Made by a program: the position numbers and the translations under genes. The notes under the pieces are model-generated. The model did not search any database and was not told the origin of the DNA. It worked only from the letters and a program-made list of their open reading frames with translations. From Nymphaea colorata (Eukaryota > Streptophyta > Magnoliopsida > Nymphaeales > Nymphaeaceae), in the NCBI RefSeq assembly GCF_008831285.2, contig NC_045143.1, forward strand, positions 20,670,854 through 20,730,853: a stretch of DNA of 60,000 nt. Reading direction: 5' to 3'. Shown in pieces: positions 27,201 to 39,520 of the stretch; the stretch's first letter is position 1, and every line of letters begins with the position of its first letter.

Positions 27201-30200
27201 GCATCGAACTATTGTGTCTCTCGCCATGGTACCAGAAGCCGTATCATATTTGTTGATCGACATATGGATGGCGTCTTGTTCTTTACTATCACTTACTAAT
27301 ACATCAATACAATCCAACATGCCATACTCGACCTCTCTGTCCTTCTTAAAAGTGGGAAGATATCTAATAGCAGGATTTAGGTAGTAGGTTGCTGCATGAA
27401 GTGGGTGATGAAGTTGTCCTGACCACCTTTCATCTATAATATTCCATATAGGCATGTACAACTTCTTTTTTCCCTTCATATTATCTCTAATGGCCTCCTT
27501 GGCTCTGTCCATAGACTCATATAAATATCCAATAGAAGGTCTATCTTCACTATCAACTAATCTGAGGACTTTCACTAGAGGTACACAAATCTTCAATAAG
27601 TGCACACATGATTCCCAAAAGTCAGCATCAAAGATGATATCCACAACTGTCGTTGCCTTTCTTTTATAGGCATGTGGATATGCAGCCCAATCATCACTTG
27701 AAAACATCTGCCTGAGAGAAGTTCTTTGCTTGACTATACCCTGCACAGTCAAAACATTTGTAGCAAACCGTGTTTGTGCAGGTCGAATCAATTCAGCCCC
27801 ATTTGTGAATTTCCTCATCAAATTCAAGACATAAGCATGATTATAAATAAACTTCGTGATTTCTTGGCATGTATGAACTGTCAACTTCATATAATCTCTT
27901 TCACCAAGATCCTGAAGCATAAGATTTACACAGTGAGCAGCACATGGACTCCAATAAAATGTCCCATATCGTGCTGCTAACATTTCACTTGCAGCTTTAT
28001 AATTTGCTGCATTATCAGTGATAAATTGTACGACATTTTCAGGCCCAACTTCTTCTATAACTTTATCAAAAATCTCAAACAACACATCAGCAGTCTTAGG
28101 AGTATCAGACAAATCAACAGATTTTAAGAACATAGTACCAAGAGGGCAATATACAAGGAAGTTTACCAATGTTTTGTTCTTGATGTCTGTCCACCCATCT
28201 GCCATTACACTGCATCCTGTAGCTTTCCAGCTCAATTTTAGTTCATCACAATATATCTTCACATCTCTAACTATATTGTTGAGAATTTTACCTCGCAATT
28301 TATGAAAAGAGGGCATTTTATACCGTCGCCCTACACTAGCAATCGCATCTGCTATAGGCTGATAATGATAAGAGTTTGCTGCATTGAAGGGAATGGATGC
28401 ATCATAGAACCACATTCCTATGGTTTCATCTGCTGCTTCAACAATATCTTTTGATTGCATGGCTATACGAATCTCAGGCTGAGCACCAGCAACAGTATAA
28501 TTGGGAAAAAAATTCTTGATCGAACCAGACATATTGCTCGACCTCATAGTAGGTACTCTACCACCACCAGTACGACCACTATGACTCCTGCCACGTCCTC
28601 GTGAAACTAAACTTATATTTGCACCTCTTCTTTTTCTGGTTGCAGTTGCAGAAGAACCACCTCCACGCATGATGCCTTTCCCTCTAGCTGTTCCCAAACT
28701 GACACCAACATCTTCTTCTTCAAGCTGAACATCTTCACCTTCACTTTCTTCCTCTTCATGTGGGTCCCCATATCCTTCCTCTGCATCTTCCATTTCCTTT
28801 TCAATCCTACTTGCTTTCACTGCATCAAGAAGCTCCTGACACTAGTGCTTTACATACGCTGGCAATGGGTTCTCTTGGGAGCCATTGCATTGAGCCACAT
28901 CGCTGTGTGTACCAGCAATATGGTGTTTAAAGCGAGAGATCCCTCCTGATATGATTTGCTTACAATAATTGCATTTAACTCTTAATCTATCTTTGGGATT
29001 CACCCTTGTACACCACTGCCATGCAGGATCCGACATTATATCTTCACAAAACAAGTAAAAACATACAAATAAATGTAGGAAATAAGACAAATGAACGATT
29101 CAACGGCAAAAATGACTTATTTCTTACCTTCTTGGTGTTAAAAACCAAAAAACCCTCTTTCTCCAAGCTTCCCACCGTCCCAAGACTCCCCACAACGAGA
29201 AAGGAAGCTTCTTCACCGGCAAATCTTGATGCAATGGAGAAAATCTCTCCCTCCCACGTCTCTAGCAGCGTTGAGAAACAAGAAAAGAGAGAGAGAGGAG
29301 CGTCCGTTTCAAAATAAGACGCATAAAAAGGGGCCTCGGGCCTCTTTTTTAATTTCACCCCCATATCGTGCGAACGTATCGCACGATACGTACGATACGC
29401 GTATGATACGTACGCGTATGATACGTACGCGTATCGTATTTAAATAGTGTATCGTATAGGTTTTCTTAACCTATACGATACGTATCGTACGATACGCGTC
29501 CGTATCGTACGATACGGATAACATTGGTTCTCAGAATGAAATATTGTTCACAAACCAGGCTAGTGACTTGGATGGGACAAACTATCACCATATGACGAAC
29601 TGTGGGGACTCAACAAAGTTGGGCATTCCAATGCCTACAAATCTATATTTAGATTATTAAGTGCCATAACTTCCATTTCTAGAATACTTGAGTCCGATGC
29701 TTCTAGTTCTCATGTTGCAACCTTCTATCATTCGTTACCAAATGTCTATTAACAAATACTGCACAATAAGCATGTTTATGTCTAAAAAAATTACCTTCTG
29801 CATACAGGATGCTAAAAGCCATGCCCGTGTCAGGATGATAAGCACAGCCAAAATGGGGGGTCGTCATAAAAAAGGAATCAAACCAGAAATACAAAAGAAA
29901 AATAAAGACGGATTTATTAAAATTTTAATCAGAATGGAGAAAAATATGTGCAGTAAAATAGGATCACATACAACAATAGCATAGGAAATAAAATACTAAA
30001 AAAATCCACTACTAGATGAAAGAAAGTAATATAAATGTCGTATATGAGTTTATGGTGGCCCCTATAATGGACTGGTGTTGGTCAGGTTTAAGGGCACCCA
30101 CAACCATGTCACATGGGTGTAGAATGCAGGTGCTGGTGTGGGTGCGGACGTGGTTGTGGCAATTTTCAAAAAATTTAGGTGTGGATGTTAATATTTATAT

Positions 30201-33200
30201 ATACATTAAATCATTATAAACATTTGTATTAGGGCTAGTTTAATTGGGTGTGCAAGTTGATATGGAGAAGTAATATACGATAGAACTATGGATGTTCCAT
30301 TGTTTCATTGAAAGTATAGTTTCTCACTATTTCTTAGCATAGCCTGGATGGAGCAATGATATGAATCCTCATATCTTTAAGTGCATTGATTGCAGTGGTT
30401 AGAGTTCCTTACTCTAATCTCCATTGGAAAAGCACCAGAAGCAAGAAGATAAGTGAAAAACATGGGAAAAAGAAGGAAAATTCAATAACAAAAGGAGAAT
30501 TAGGGTTTTTTTATCAACAGGTAGCCGTAAACAAAATAAAAAGGGTTTTTTAAGAGGCCTGACCTTTAGATCCGAATTGGACCTTGGGCCCAAAACTGAA
30601 AAGATCCAAACTTAAAAATAACATCAATAACAAATAAGCCAATTCTAAAGCATAAACGGATCCGAATATGGGATCCGATCTATCTCTAAACCATACTGCG
30701 TGAATCTCCTGGGGTTGAAGACTTCGGCGCCTGATGAATTGTATAGTAGGTGAGTCACAATGTAATGATTGTCCTTGGGCCCTCCTTGAGTAGGTGCACA
30801 ATTGTCCTTGGCTTGCTGAGGTAGGAGTGAAAACAAAATCCACTACTTTACATGCGTATGTAGCGGTGGAACTGTTGTTGACAAGGTTCAACCTGTTATA
30901 TGACTGGTTTGAGCTCACTATAAATCTGATGCTTCATTTGAATCACAGTAGGACAATAAATTGGCCAATAAACCATGACAAGCCCTATGAAACAGACCGA
31001 CAAATGCTTGATACCTTATCAGGGTCATTCCCTCTAATAGAATTAGACTCCCTATTAAGTAACAAAACAATCTTTTTGCCCTTACATTTGAAGGTATAAG
31101 TGTTCTTGTGGCCATTCTGAATAGCTATATGGTCATACTACTATAGGCACCTTAATAAAATATGACTGGCAGTTATAGGGGCTACATCATACCAAACTTC
31201 ATCATTGTAGTACTCTCCCATGGGAATTTTCACTAAACACCTTGGATTATAGGGACTTCTTCTGCACTCTTAAACTACGACACCTTATAAGGATGGGGTA
31301 GTTTCTCAGTTTGTAGGTATAGTTTATCAGTAGTATTTTGAGAAACCATATTCCCACACAAATCACTATCTATTATGACACTGCGAACGTGCCCTTCATA
31401 GTGACACTTTGTCCTAAAAAGGGTGTTTCACAGCCACATATGGTTTGACGGGCACTTTGGGGTTGCTAAGATGTGACACACAACTCAAAGGTTATAGATG
31501 GTGTACATCATCATAGAAGACAACCTCCTCATCACAGTTGGAGTCAATCTTTGACTCACTTTAGGCACTGTTATGTTTAAACTCAACGGTTTCATCTTTA
31601 GGTTTGGCCATGACAGTTCGTTTGTCAATATTGAGACACAGTGACTGGATATGACCTAGTTCTTGACATTTAAAACGATGGGCAGAAGTGTCAATGGTAC
31701 AAGATTTTGACCAAGTATTAAAGTCAAGACCTTTCTCCCTATTAGAGGTCACATGTCTAGATTGGGCCTTTGAGGTAGAGTCCTCCAACTTCGGGGAGCC
31801 TGCTCCCCGGGTTGAAGAACTTGATTTAGAATGGTGTGGAAACCATCAAACTTCGACAGACGAGACTCCTATTTACACTATAAGGATTCTTCTATTTTCA
31901 TAGCATGATTATTGGATCTATCTACTGACTCTACTGTAAAGCAATTGAAAAATCTTTAATAGAGGAGTCAAGGCCAGCGATATACTTGGTGACTTGTTGG
32001 CGCTCAGTCTCCACAACTTGAATACGCGGTGACAGGTGGTGAAATTCTGCAATGTACTTTGTAACAGTCCTAAACGCCCGATGGAGCTCGAGACTCTTGA
32101 TATGCCCTCTTGGCAAAGCTATGAAGGGACGAACTTTATCTGCGATTCTGCACCAGCTACTGCATCTCGGTTCATGTACGGATCATGTCCAGTCCCTATC
32201 TCATCCTCGACTTGTACAGTGCGACCCATCACATCGGCGTGAGTCTCTGTAGCCTGGTAGATGCTAAAGGAATCTGTTGGTGCTCTAGGACATCATGATA
32301 ATCAAATGCGAATTGCATCACATAAGTCTAGTCAAAGAATGATTATCCATCAAATTTGCCTATGAACTCAAGCAAATCCAGCTTGAGGCCATATGTGGAA
32401 GGCCTCTTTTGTTTGCGCTCTAGGCGTTTGTTACAAGCCACTAGTTTGGGAGAGTGCTCATTTTAGAAAGCCTCATCTCTAGAATGTGCGATCTATTACA
32501 CTTTGTCTTTGCGGTAGCTGTGCTACTGTGGTGGTTGACCCTCGGTCCTCATCTATGGGTGCTCTTGGTGAGCCCAGCCCTGTTGCAACTAGTATCACTG
32601 AGGCTGCCCCTATTAGTTGCACTGAAAGGAAAGGACCGGTCTAGAAGGCCCATGTAGTGCATGTTGGGCAATTTGTGGCACTTGATGGAGTGTGGTATGT
32701 AGATTAGGGTAGTATGTGAGTTGAGGGGTTGGCCTGGGGTTAGTATGTGGGGTTTGGTAGGGTCCAAAATAATAACTGGGGTTTAGTTGAGGGTAAAAAT
32801 GGGCGGTCCTAGAAAAATTGAGGATGCAAATAGGGGTTATGCATGTACTCATAGCTCGAGGGGTCCAACCTCGGGTTCTTCAAAGTTCAAACTATTCGTT
32901 GGATCCTGTAGAAACATGCAACACACGAAAGAAGAAGAGGGGAACACACGATATACGTGGAAAAACCTCAGAAAGAGGAAAAAACCACGGGAAGCTCTAG
33001 CCTAGGTGCACACCGCAACCCTAGGAGAGAGAAAATTATTTTCACTTAATCACACAATTACACTTAAGTGAAGATTATATAGGAGGGAGAGAAGAATGCC
33101 GCCTAGGGTACCGAGCCGGCCTCGGTACCCGTGCCCCATGGGACCGGGTCCAGAAATGGACCCGGTTCCCCATTACATCTATTTTAACACTCCCCCTCAA

Positions 33201-36200
33201 GCTTGGCATACATGTCAAACATGCCAAGCTTGCTAACATTTTTCTCAAATTGAGATGTACATAAAGACTTAGTTAAAACATCAGCAACTTGATCTTCAGA
33301 CTTCATGTAGGGCAGGATCAACTCCTTAGAATCTATGCGTTCCCGTATGAAATGGCGATCGATCTCCACATGTTTGGTTCTGTCGTGCAATACTGGATTG
33401 TTTGCCAAGTTAATAGCCGACTTGTTGTCACAATACATCCTCATCTTCTCTTCCATTTTCACCCCAATATCTGCTAACAGAATTTTGAGCCATAACATTT
33501 CTGTAACCCCCATGGCAACCGCCCTGTATTCAGCCTCAGCACTGGACCTGGAACAAACTTCTTGTCTTTTACTTCTCCATACCACCAGGTTACCTCCAAG
33601 AAAGATGCAGTATCCTGTGGTAGACCTTCTAGTATCTGTGCAACCTGCCCAGTCGGCGTCAGAGTATCCTTCAATACTGAGTTGACTTTGTCGAGTATAG
33701 AGCAGTCCTTTCCCTGGGTCATTCTTTAGGTATCCCAATACTCTTTCAGCACTTTTCCAATGACAATCAGTAGGGGCATGCATAAACTGACTTAACACAC
33801 CCACAGCATACGTAATATCCGGGCGAGTAAGGGTGAGATAAATGAGTTTACCAACCAGCCGCTGATACCTCCCTTTTCCTTCCTCATCCAAGATCGTCCC
33901 AGTTTTGATACTTATCCTTGTGCCAGACTCCATTGGAGTAAGAAAGGGCCTGCATCCCAGTTTACCTGTCTCTTTTAGGAGGTCCAAAGTGTATTTCCTT
34001 TGGCTCATAACAAGACCAGTCTCAGATCTAGCAATCTCAATTCCCAAAAAATACCTCAGTTTACCCAAATCTTTGAGGTCAAATTCAGCAGCTAACGTTT
34101 CTTTCATCTTCCTTTTTTCTTCTTCGTCATCACCTGTGACAATCATATCATCAACATATACTAGTAGGAGGCTCACCAGACCATTTCTCTGCTTGATGAA
34201 GAGGGTGTGATCACCATTTCCCTGTTTATATCCATTAGTCTTCATCACAACCCTTAGTCTTTCAAACCACGCTCTAGGGGACTGCTTGAGGCCATACAAT
34301 GCTTTCTTGAGATAACAACACTTTCCTTTCTGCGCATATCCAGGCGGCATGCTCATATAGACTTCTTCCTCAAGGTGCCCATTCAAAAAGGCGTTCTTGA
34401 CATCAAGTTGGTCCATGCTCCACTTCTTTTGTACTGCCAGAGCTAAGATGACCCTTACTGTCTTCAGTTTAGCAACAGGAGCGAACGTCTCAAGATAGTC
34501 AATCCCATATTTCTGGCTAAACCCCTTTGCAACAAGACGAGCTTTATAGCGTTCTACAGTGCCATTAGGTTTGTACTTCACAGTAAACACCCACTTGGAA
34601 CCAACTAAGTGAGTTCCATTAGGAATATCAACAACCTCCCACGTATTATTCTTTGCCAGGGCGTCCATCTCCTCTGTCATGGCCTGTAGCCATTTGGGAT
34701 CCTCCCTGGCATCCTCCACTGACCTGGGAATAACAGCCATAGATAAAGAGGTAATAAAGCACTTGTAGTCTTTACTGAGTTTAGCATATGAGACAAATCT
34801 CTGAATAGGGTGAGAAGTACATGACCTGGTGCCTTTGCGTAGGGCTATGGGAAGATCTTCATTCATTGGACTTGGATCATCCGGGGAGCTCACAAGATCG
34901 GGATTGGTAACATCAACAACCTCCATCACATCATTCTTCTTCCTGGTGTATACCTGACCAAACAAATGATCACGGGACTGTTCTTCCACAGGGCCCCCTT
35001 CCATCTGACTGTCTCTGTCCTCACTGACTGTGTCATCCACACTCACACTCGGAGAACTAGCCGTGTAATCCAAGAAATCTGTGAACTGAATCAACTGATG
35101 CGAAGAATACTCGTCCACTCTCTCACCTAAACACTCCCCCTGAAGAGGATTCGCAGGAAAGTATGCCTCGTGTTCATGAAAGGTAACATCCCTGGAGACA
35201 TAGACTCTGGAAGTGCTAGGGTCAACACACTTGTATCCCTTCTGAGTGGAGGAATACCCCAAAAAGACCGCTTTGATGGACCGAGGATCAAGTTTCTTGA
35301 GAGTGGGACTATGATCATGGACAAAGCAAATACACCCAAACACCCGAGGGGTCAAAGGCCAGGGACTCTGATCAGGCCACAAAACAGAATAAGGGGAATG
35401 TCCATTCAACACACGAGTAGGCATACGGTTAATGAGATGAGCACTAGTGAGAAGTGCATCACCCCAATACCGCTTAGGGACATGACGTTGAAACATAAGG
35501 GCCCGGGTGACATTTAACAAATGACGGTTCTTCCTTTCAGCCACGCCATTCTGAGGAGGTGTGTAGCTACAGGATGTTTCATGTATAATACCTTTGCTTC
35601 GCAAGAAGTCATCAAGGGATAAGGAGACATACTCTCGAGCATTGTCAGTACGAAGGGTCTGAACAGGGGTTTGGAATTGAGTTTCAACAAATGCAACGAA
35701 GTTTTTGACAATGCCGGGAACCTCACTACGTTCTTTCAACAAGTACACGAACGTACAACGAGAGTAGTCATCGATAAGAGTCATGAAATAACGAAAACCA
35801 CGACCGGTGGGCACTCCCGAAGGACCCCAAACATCAGAGTGAACCAAAGCAAAAGGACGGCTGGTTTTATTGAACGAAATAGGGTACGAGGCCCTAACAT
35901 GCTTAGACAACTGACACACTTCACAGGCGAAGGTGTCCAAAGAAACAGACCGAAACATCTTAGGAAACAATTGTTTAATCAACTGAAAAGGAAGATGACC
36001 AAGTCTCTCGTGCCAGCGCATAATAGCGGATCTGTCCTCCACGTCAGATAACTGTCCACTGGTGGCTGAAATCAAAGCAGAGGCAACCTGTACTGGCATT
36101 CTGTAGAGACCATCAATAGCCGAACCAATCCCAATCTTCTGCCCCGTCCCCAAGTCCTGCAGTACACAACGATCAGCAGAAAATATTAGATTACAGTTTA

Positions 36201-39200
36201 GCTCTTTGGTAATACTGCTGACAGATAACAAATTCACGGGAATATTAGGAACATGCAGGGCATTATGAAGACAATATTTGTTCAGTAATGAGAAACTCCC
36301 TTTTCCAGCCACAGAAATAGAAGAACCATCAGCCATAGAAACACGCTGCTGCCCAGAAGTCAACTTGTATTCTTGAAACATCTTAGGGTCTCCGGTCATA
36401 TGATGAGTAGCCCCACTGTCAACAATCCAATCACCAGGAGAGGAATTACCTTGATCACTTGTAGCAACAAGAGCCTGAGCTAATTTAACTCCATCAGACG
36501 TAGATGTGTCCTCTGACGTAGTAGAAAGGCGACTGATGTAAGCTTGTAGTTCCTTGATTTGATCAGGGGAAAGCCTCGATTTTTCACCACTTGAAGAACC
36601 ACTCTGAGTTGAGTCCTGCACAAGAGGACCTCGCCGACTAGACGGAGGGCGACCACGAACAAGTCTCTTCTCAGGGTGAAGATCCCAACAAAAGTCAACA
36701 GAATGTCCTGATTTGTGACAATGTGTACATCGCCTAACAGGGCGTGGTCCAGACACAGAAGAACGGCTAACAAAGGCCGAGGGACCAGTCCCGTGACTAG
36801 GGTCAATTTGCATCACTTGACGCCTTTGTTCCTCTGATTCCACTCTGGCATAAACATCTTCTATTCCAGGAATCTCATCACAGTTGAGAATTTGACTCCG
36901 AATGGATTCAAACTCATCACGCAAGCCTCCAAGGAAGAGGAACGTTCGGTCCATCCATTCCTTTTCCCAGTACCGAGCATGATCAGAACCACAGTCCCAG
37001 TTATCATTCACATGATAATCAAGTTCCTCCCACTTAGTTTTCAGGGCTGCATAGAAGGAGGCAACAGACAGGTCACCCTGTTTCAGAGAATAGATACTGC
37101 GTTTAATCTGATACGTACGCAGAACCCGTTTCTTGCGACCATACATCCTTGCAAGCACAGTCCACATATCAAACGAAGTAGGCTTTCGCAGAATAAGAGG
37201 CTGAATATCAGCAGACACAGAGCTGATGATCCATACCTTAACCTGACTGTCTTCCAACACCCACGTTGCCCATTGAGGATCAGTTTTGCTGGGCGCCGGT
37301 TTGTCGCCTGTGATATAGGAAAGACGACCACGGCTCGTTATCCCAATCTCGAGAGCAGCAGACCAAGAAAGATAATTGTCTTTAGTCAGACGAATGGGCG
37401 TGACCTGAACCGGCAAGATCTCGCTCTTGGGAGCGCTGCCCGCGTCAAAGGCCATATCACTTTTAGGTGCAAGCTCTTCCGCCATCACAAGCAGTCAAGT
37501 CAGACACAACCCCAGGCAGCAACAAGACAGCACGGCGGCGGCTGAAACACCAGCACTACACGGAACCTTAGGTGTCGGCGACGGTGCTGGATCGCCCGAC
37601 GGCGGCGACGCAGAGGCGTGACGGCGCTGGACACCCACGGCAGCGGAAAGATGGGATGGCGCTGGATCGACCGACGACGGAAAAGGAGACACCCACGGCA
37701 GCGGAAGTCACAAGCGGCCCTAGGCGGCGGCGCTGGATCGTCTGAAGGCGGCGGCGCAGAAGATCCCAATGGTGGCGGCGCAGGAAACCCTAACGGCGCA
37801 GGCGGCTGCGGTGCAAGGACGACTACGAAAATACGAGACGAAGCCGAACGATCTCACGGCTCTGATACCATGTAGAAACATGCAACACACGAAAGAAGAA
37901 GAGGGGAACACACGATATACGTGGAAAAACCTCAGAAAGAGGAAAAAACCACGGGAAGCTCTAGCCTAGGTGCACACCGCAACCCTAGGAGAGAGAAAAT
38001 TATTTTCACTTAATCACACAATTACACTTAAGTGAAGATTATATAGGAGGGAGAGAAGAATGCCGCCTAGGGTACCGAGCCGGCCTCGGTACCCGTGCCC
38101 CATGGGACCGGGTCCAGAAATGGACCCGGTTCCCCATTACATCTATTTTAACAGATCCTAATAAGGATAGGGGGGGATCTTGAACCGAGCCGTATGGGGG
38201 ATGGTGGCCACGGTGGGAACTCGACTCATGGTCGAAAACATGTGACTCCTGGCCTTTGTCTAGCTCAAGGCGAAATAGAGGTACCATTGGGATCCGATTT
38301 TGGCTTGGGTGGTCTAAGGATCGAGTATCTGGACATGGGCAAGTGTCCAGGATTGAGTTCAGGGGTACCTCTGAGCTTGCCCATCATTTGGAAGCTCAAG
38401 AAACTAGGTGGGACTCCATTTTCGGGTCTTGGAGCCCAAGAATCAGCTCCAAGGGTACCAAACTAGTAAAAAGTGGTTGTACCGCTCTGGAAAACTCGAC
38501 CTAGTTCAGTGGCATATGATAGACTAGTCTGGGCGGGAGGTTCCAGGTCCCGGAATCTGGGCCACAGGAGCTTCGGGCTTCACCCGACACTGCCCAATGC
38601 AGGCAGCTGCCAGCTCTGCCGTTATAGCGGCGTAGGTGGTGGCAATTGCTGCATCATGCCCACACCCAAAACGATGGGGTAGTGTGGTTGCGGGTGGCTG
38701 TTCCTAGCATTGGGAAGCATCGCCTAGGGCACCGCTGGAGGTGGGAAGAGGCAAGGCGGCCGTTGGACGGAGGTAGTTGTTCACAGTGGTGGCTGTTGAT
38801 GTTGGAGATGGGTACCTGGGGCATGGGTGACTTAGCGGTAGGTGGAGGATGCTTTGGTGACCTACTGTGGCCAGCGGCGGATGGTGATCCTCCTGGCAGT
38901 GGTTTGGTGAAGTGTGGCAAGACTATTGGTGGTTGATGGGTTGAAAAACCAAAGGTTTACCTCACCACCACACTTGCGCATGCTCGTCAACCCGAGACAT
39001 CCATTCATGCTCTTTCCCTTGTTGTTCGAAGCCATCCGGTGAATTTTTCTTGTTCTTTGATGCATCAAACTGATTATTGAAGTCGTCCATCCTCTTGGTT
39101 AGTGCAGCTAGGGTTCAATTCATCCTATTTCTCCATTTGAATTAGGCTCTCTTACGTGCACTCTTGTTGTGCCCCAGTTTTGTGCATCAATTTGATCAAG

Positions 39201-39489
39201 AGAAACACAAGATCTTCAATCTTTTTTTTTTTTAAATTTTTTTACTCTGTTTATTTTGATTTTTCTAAAGCAGGATCGTTCTTCGAGACTTCGGCCATCA
39301 CGAAGATCAGAGGAGAAACCTGACTGATGCCAATTTGACATAGTGATTAGAGTTTCTCACTCTAATCCCCACAAGAAAAGCACTAGAAAGTAAGAATAGA
39401 AGAGAGAGACCTATGTCACATAGGTATGGGTGCCGGTGCGGGTATGGGTACGGACTATTGTAAAAAAACTTGGGTGCGGGGGTACGGCC

Positions 39490-39520
<31 letters not shown>

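Larger units (their letters stand above)
26077..29526 (-). mobile_element. 3.45 kb hAT DNA transposon with transposase gene
   Basis: The ends are CAATGTTATC (26077-26086) and GATAACATTG (29517-29526), a perfect 10-base terminal inverted repeat. Subterminal regions are packed with CGTATCGTA/TACGATACG repeats: about 26094-26160 on the left and 29366-29516 on the right. Each end also has a hairpin: 10-base arms GTATAGGTCG/CGACCTATAC on the left and 14-base arms GTATCGTATAGGTT/AACCTATACGATAC on the right. A three-exon transposase gene lies inside on the minus strand. The flanking octamers (GTGAAAAG and GTTCTCAG) do not match, so the target duplication has decayed or was lost. Confidence 0.9.
32907..38153 (-). 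mobile_element. Ty1/copia LTR retrotransposon 2, structurally intact and apparently young
   Basis: LTRs 32907-33189 and 37871-38153 are both 283 bases and I could find no difference between them by eye. Flanking GATCC duplications are at 32902-32906 and 38154-38158. The primer-binding site (TGGTATCAGAGCC on the minus strand) is at 37870-37858 and the polypurine tract CTTGAGGGGGAG abuts the left LTR. The interior encodes one uninterrupted polyprotein. Everything needed for transposition appears present. It lies antisense to TASH3, inside the older gypsy element. Confidence 0.96.

Noticed and set aside
26069-29534. An 8-base target duplication for the 3.45 kb hAT element
   Set aside because: The flanking octamers GTGAAAAG and GTTCTCAG agree at only four positions, no better than chance.
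35170-36051. + strand frames across Copia 2
   Set aside because: Shadows of the intact minus-strand polyprotein.
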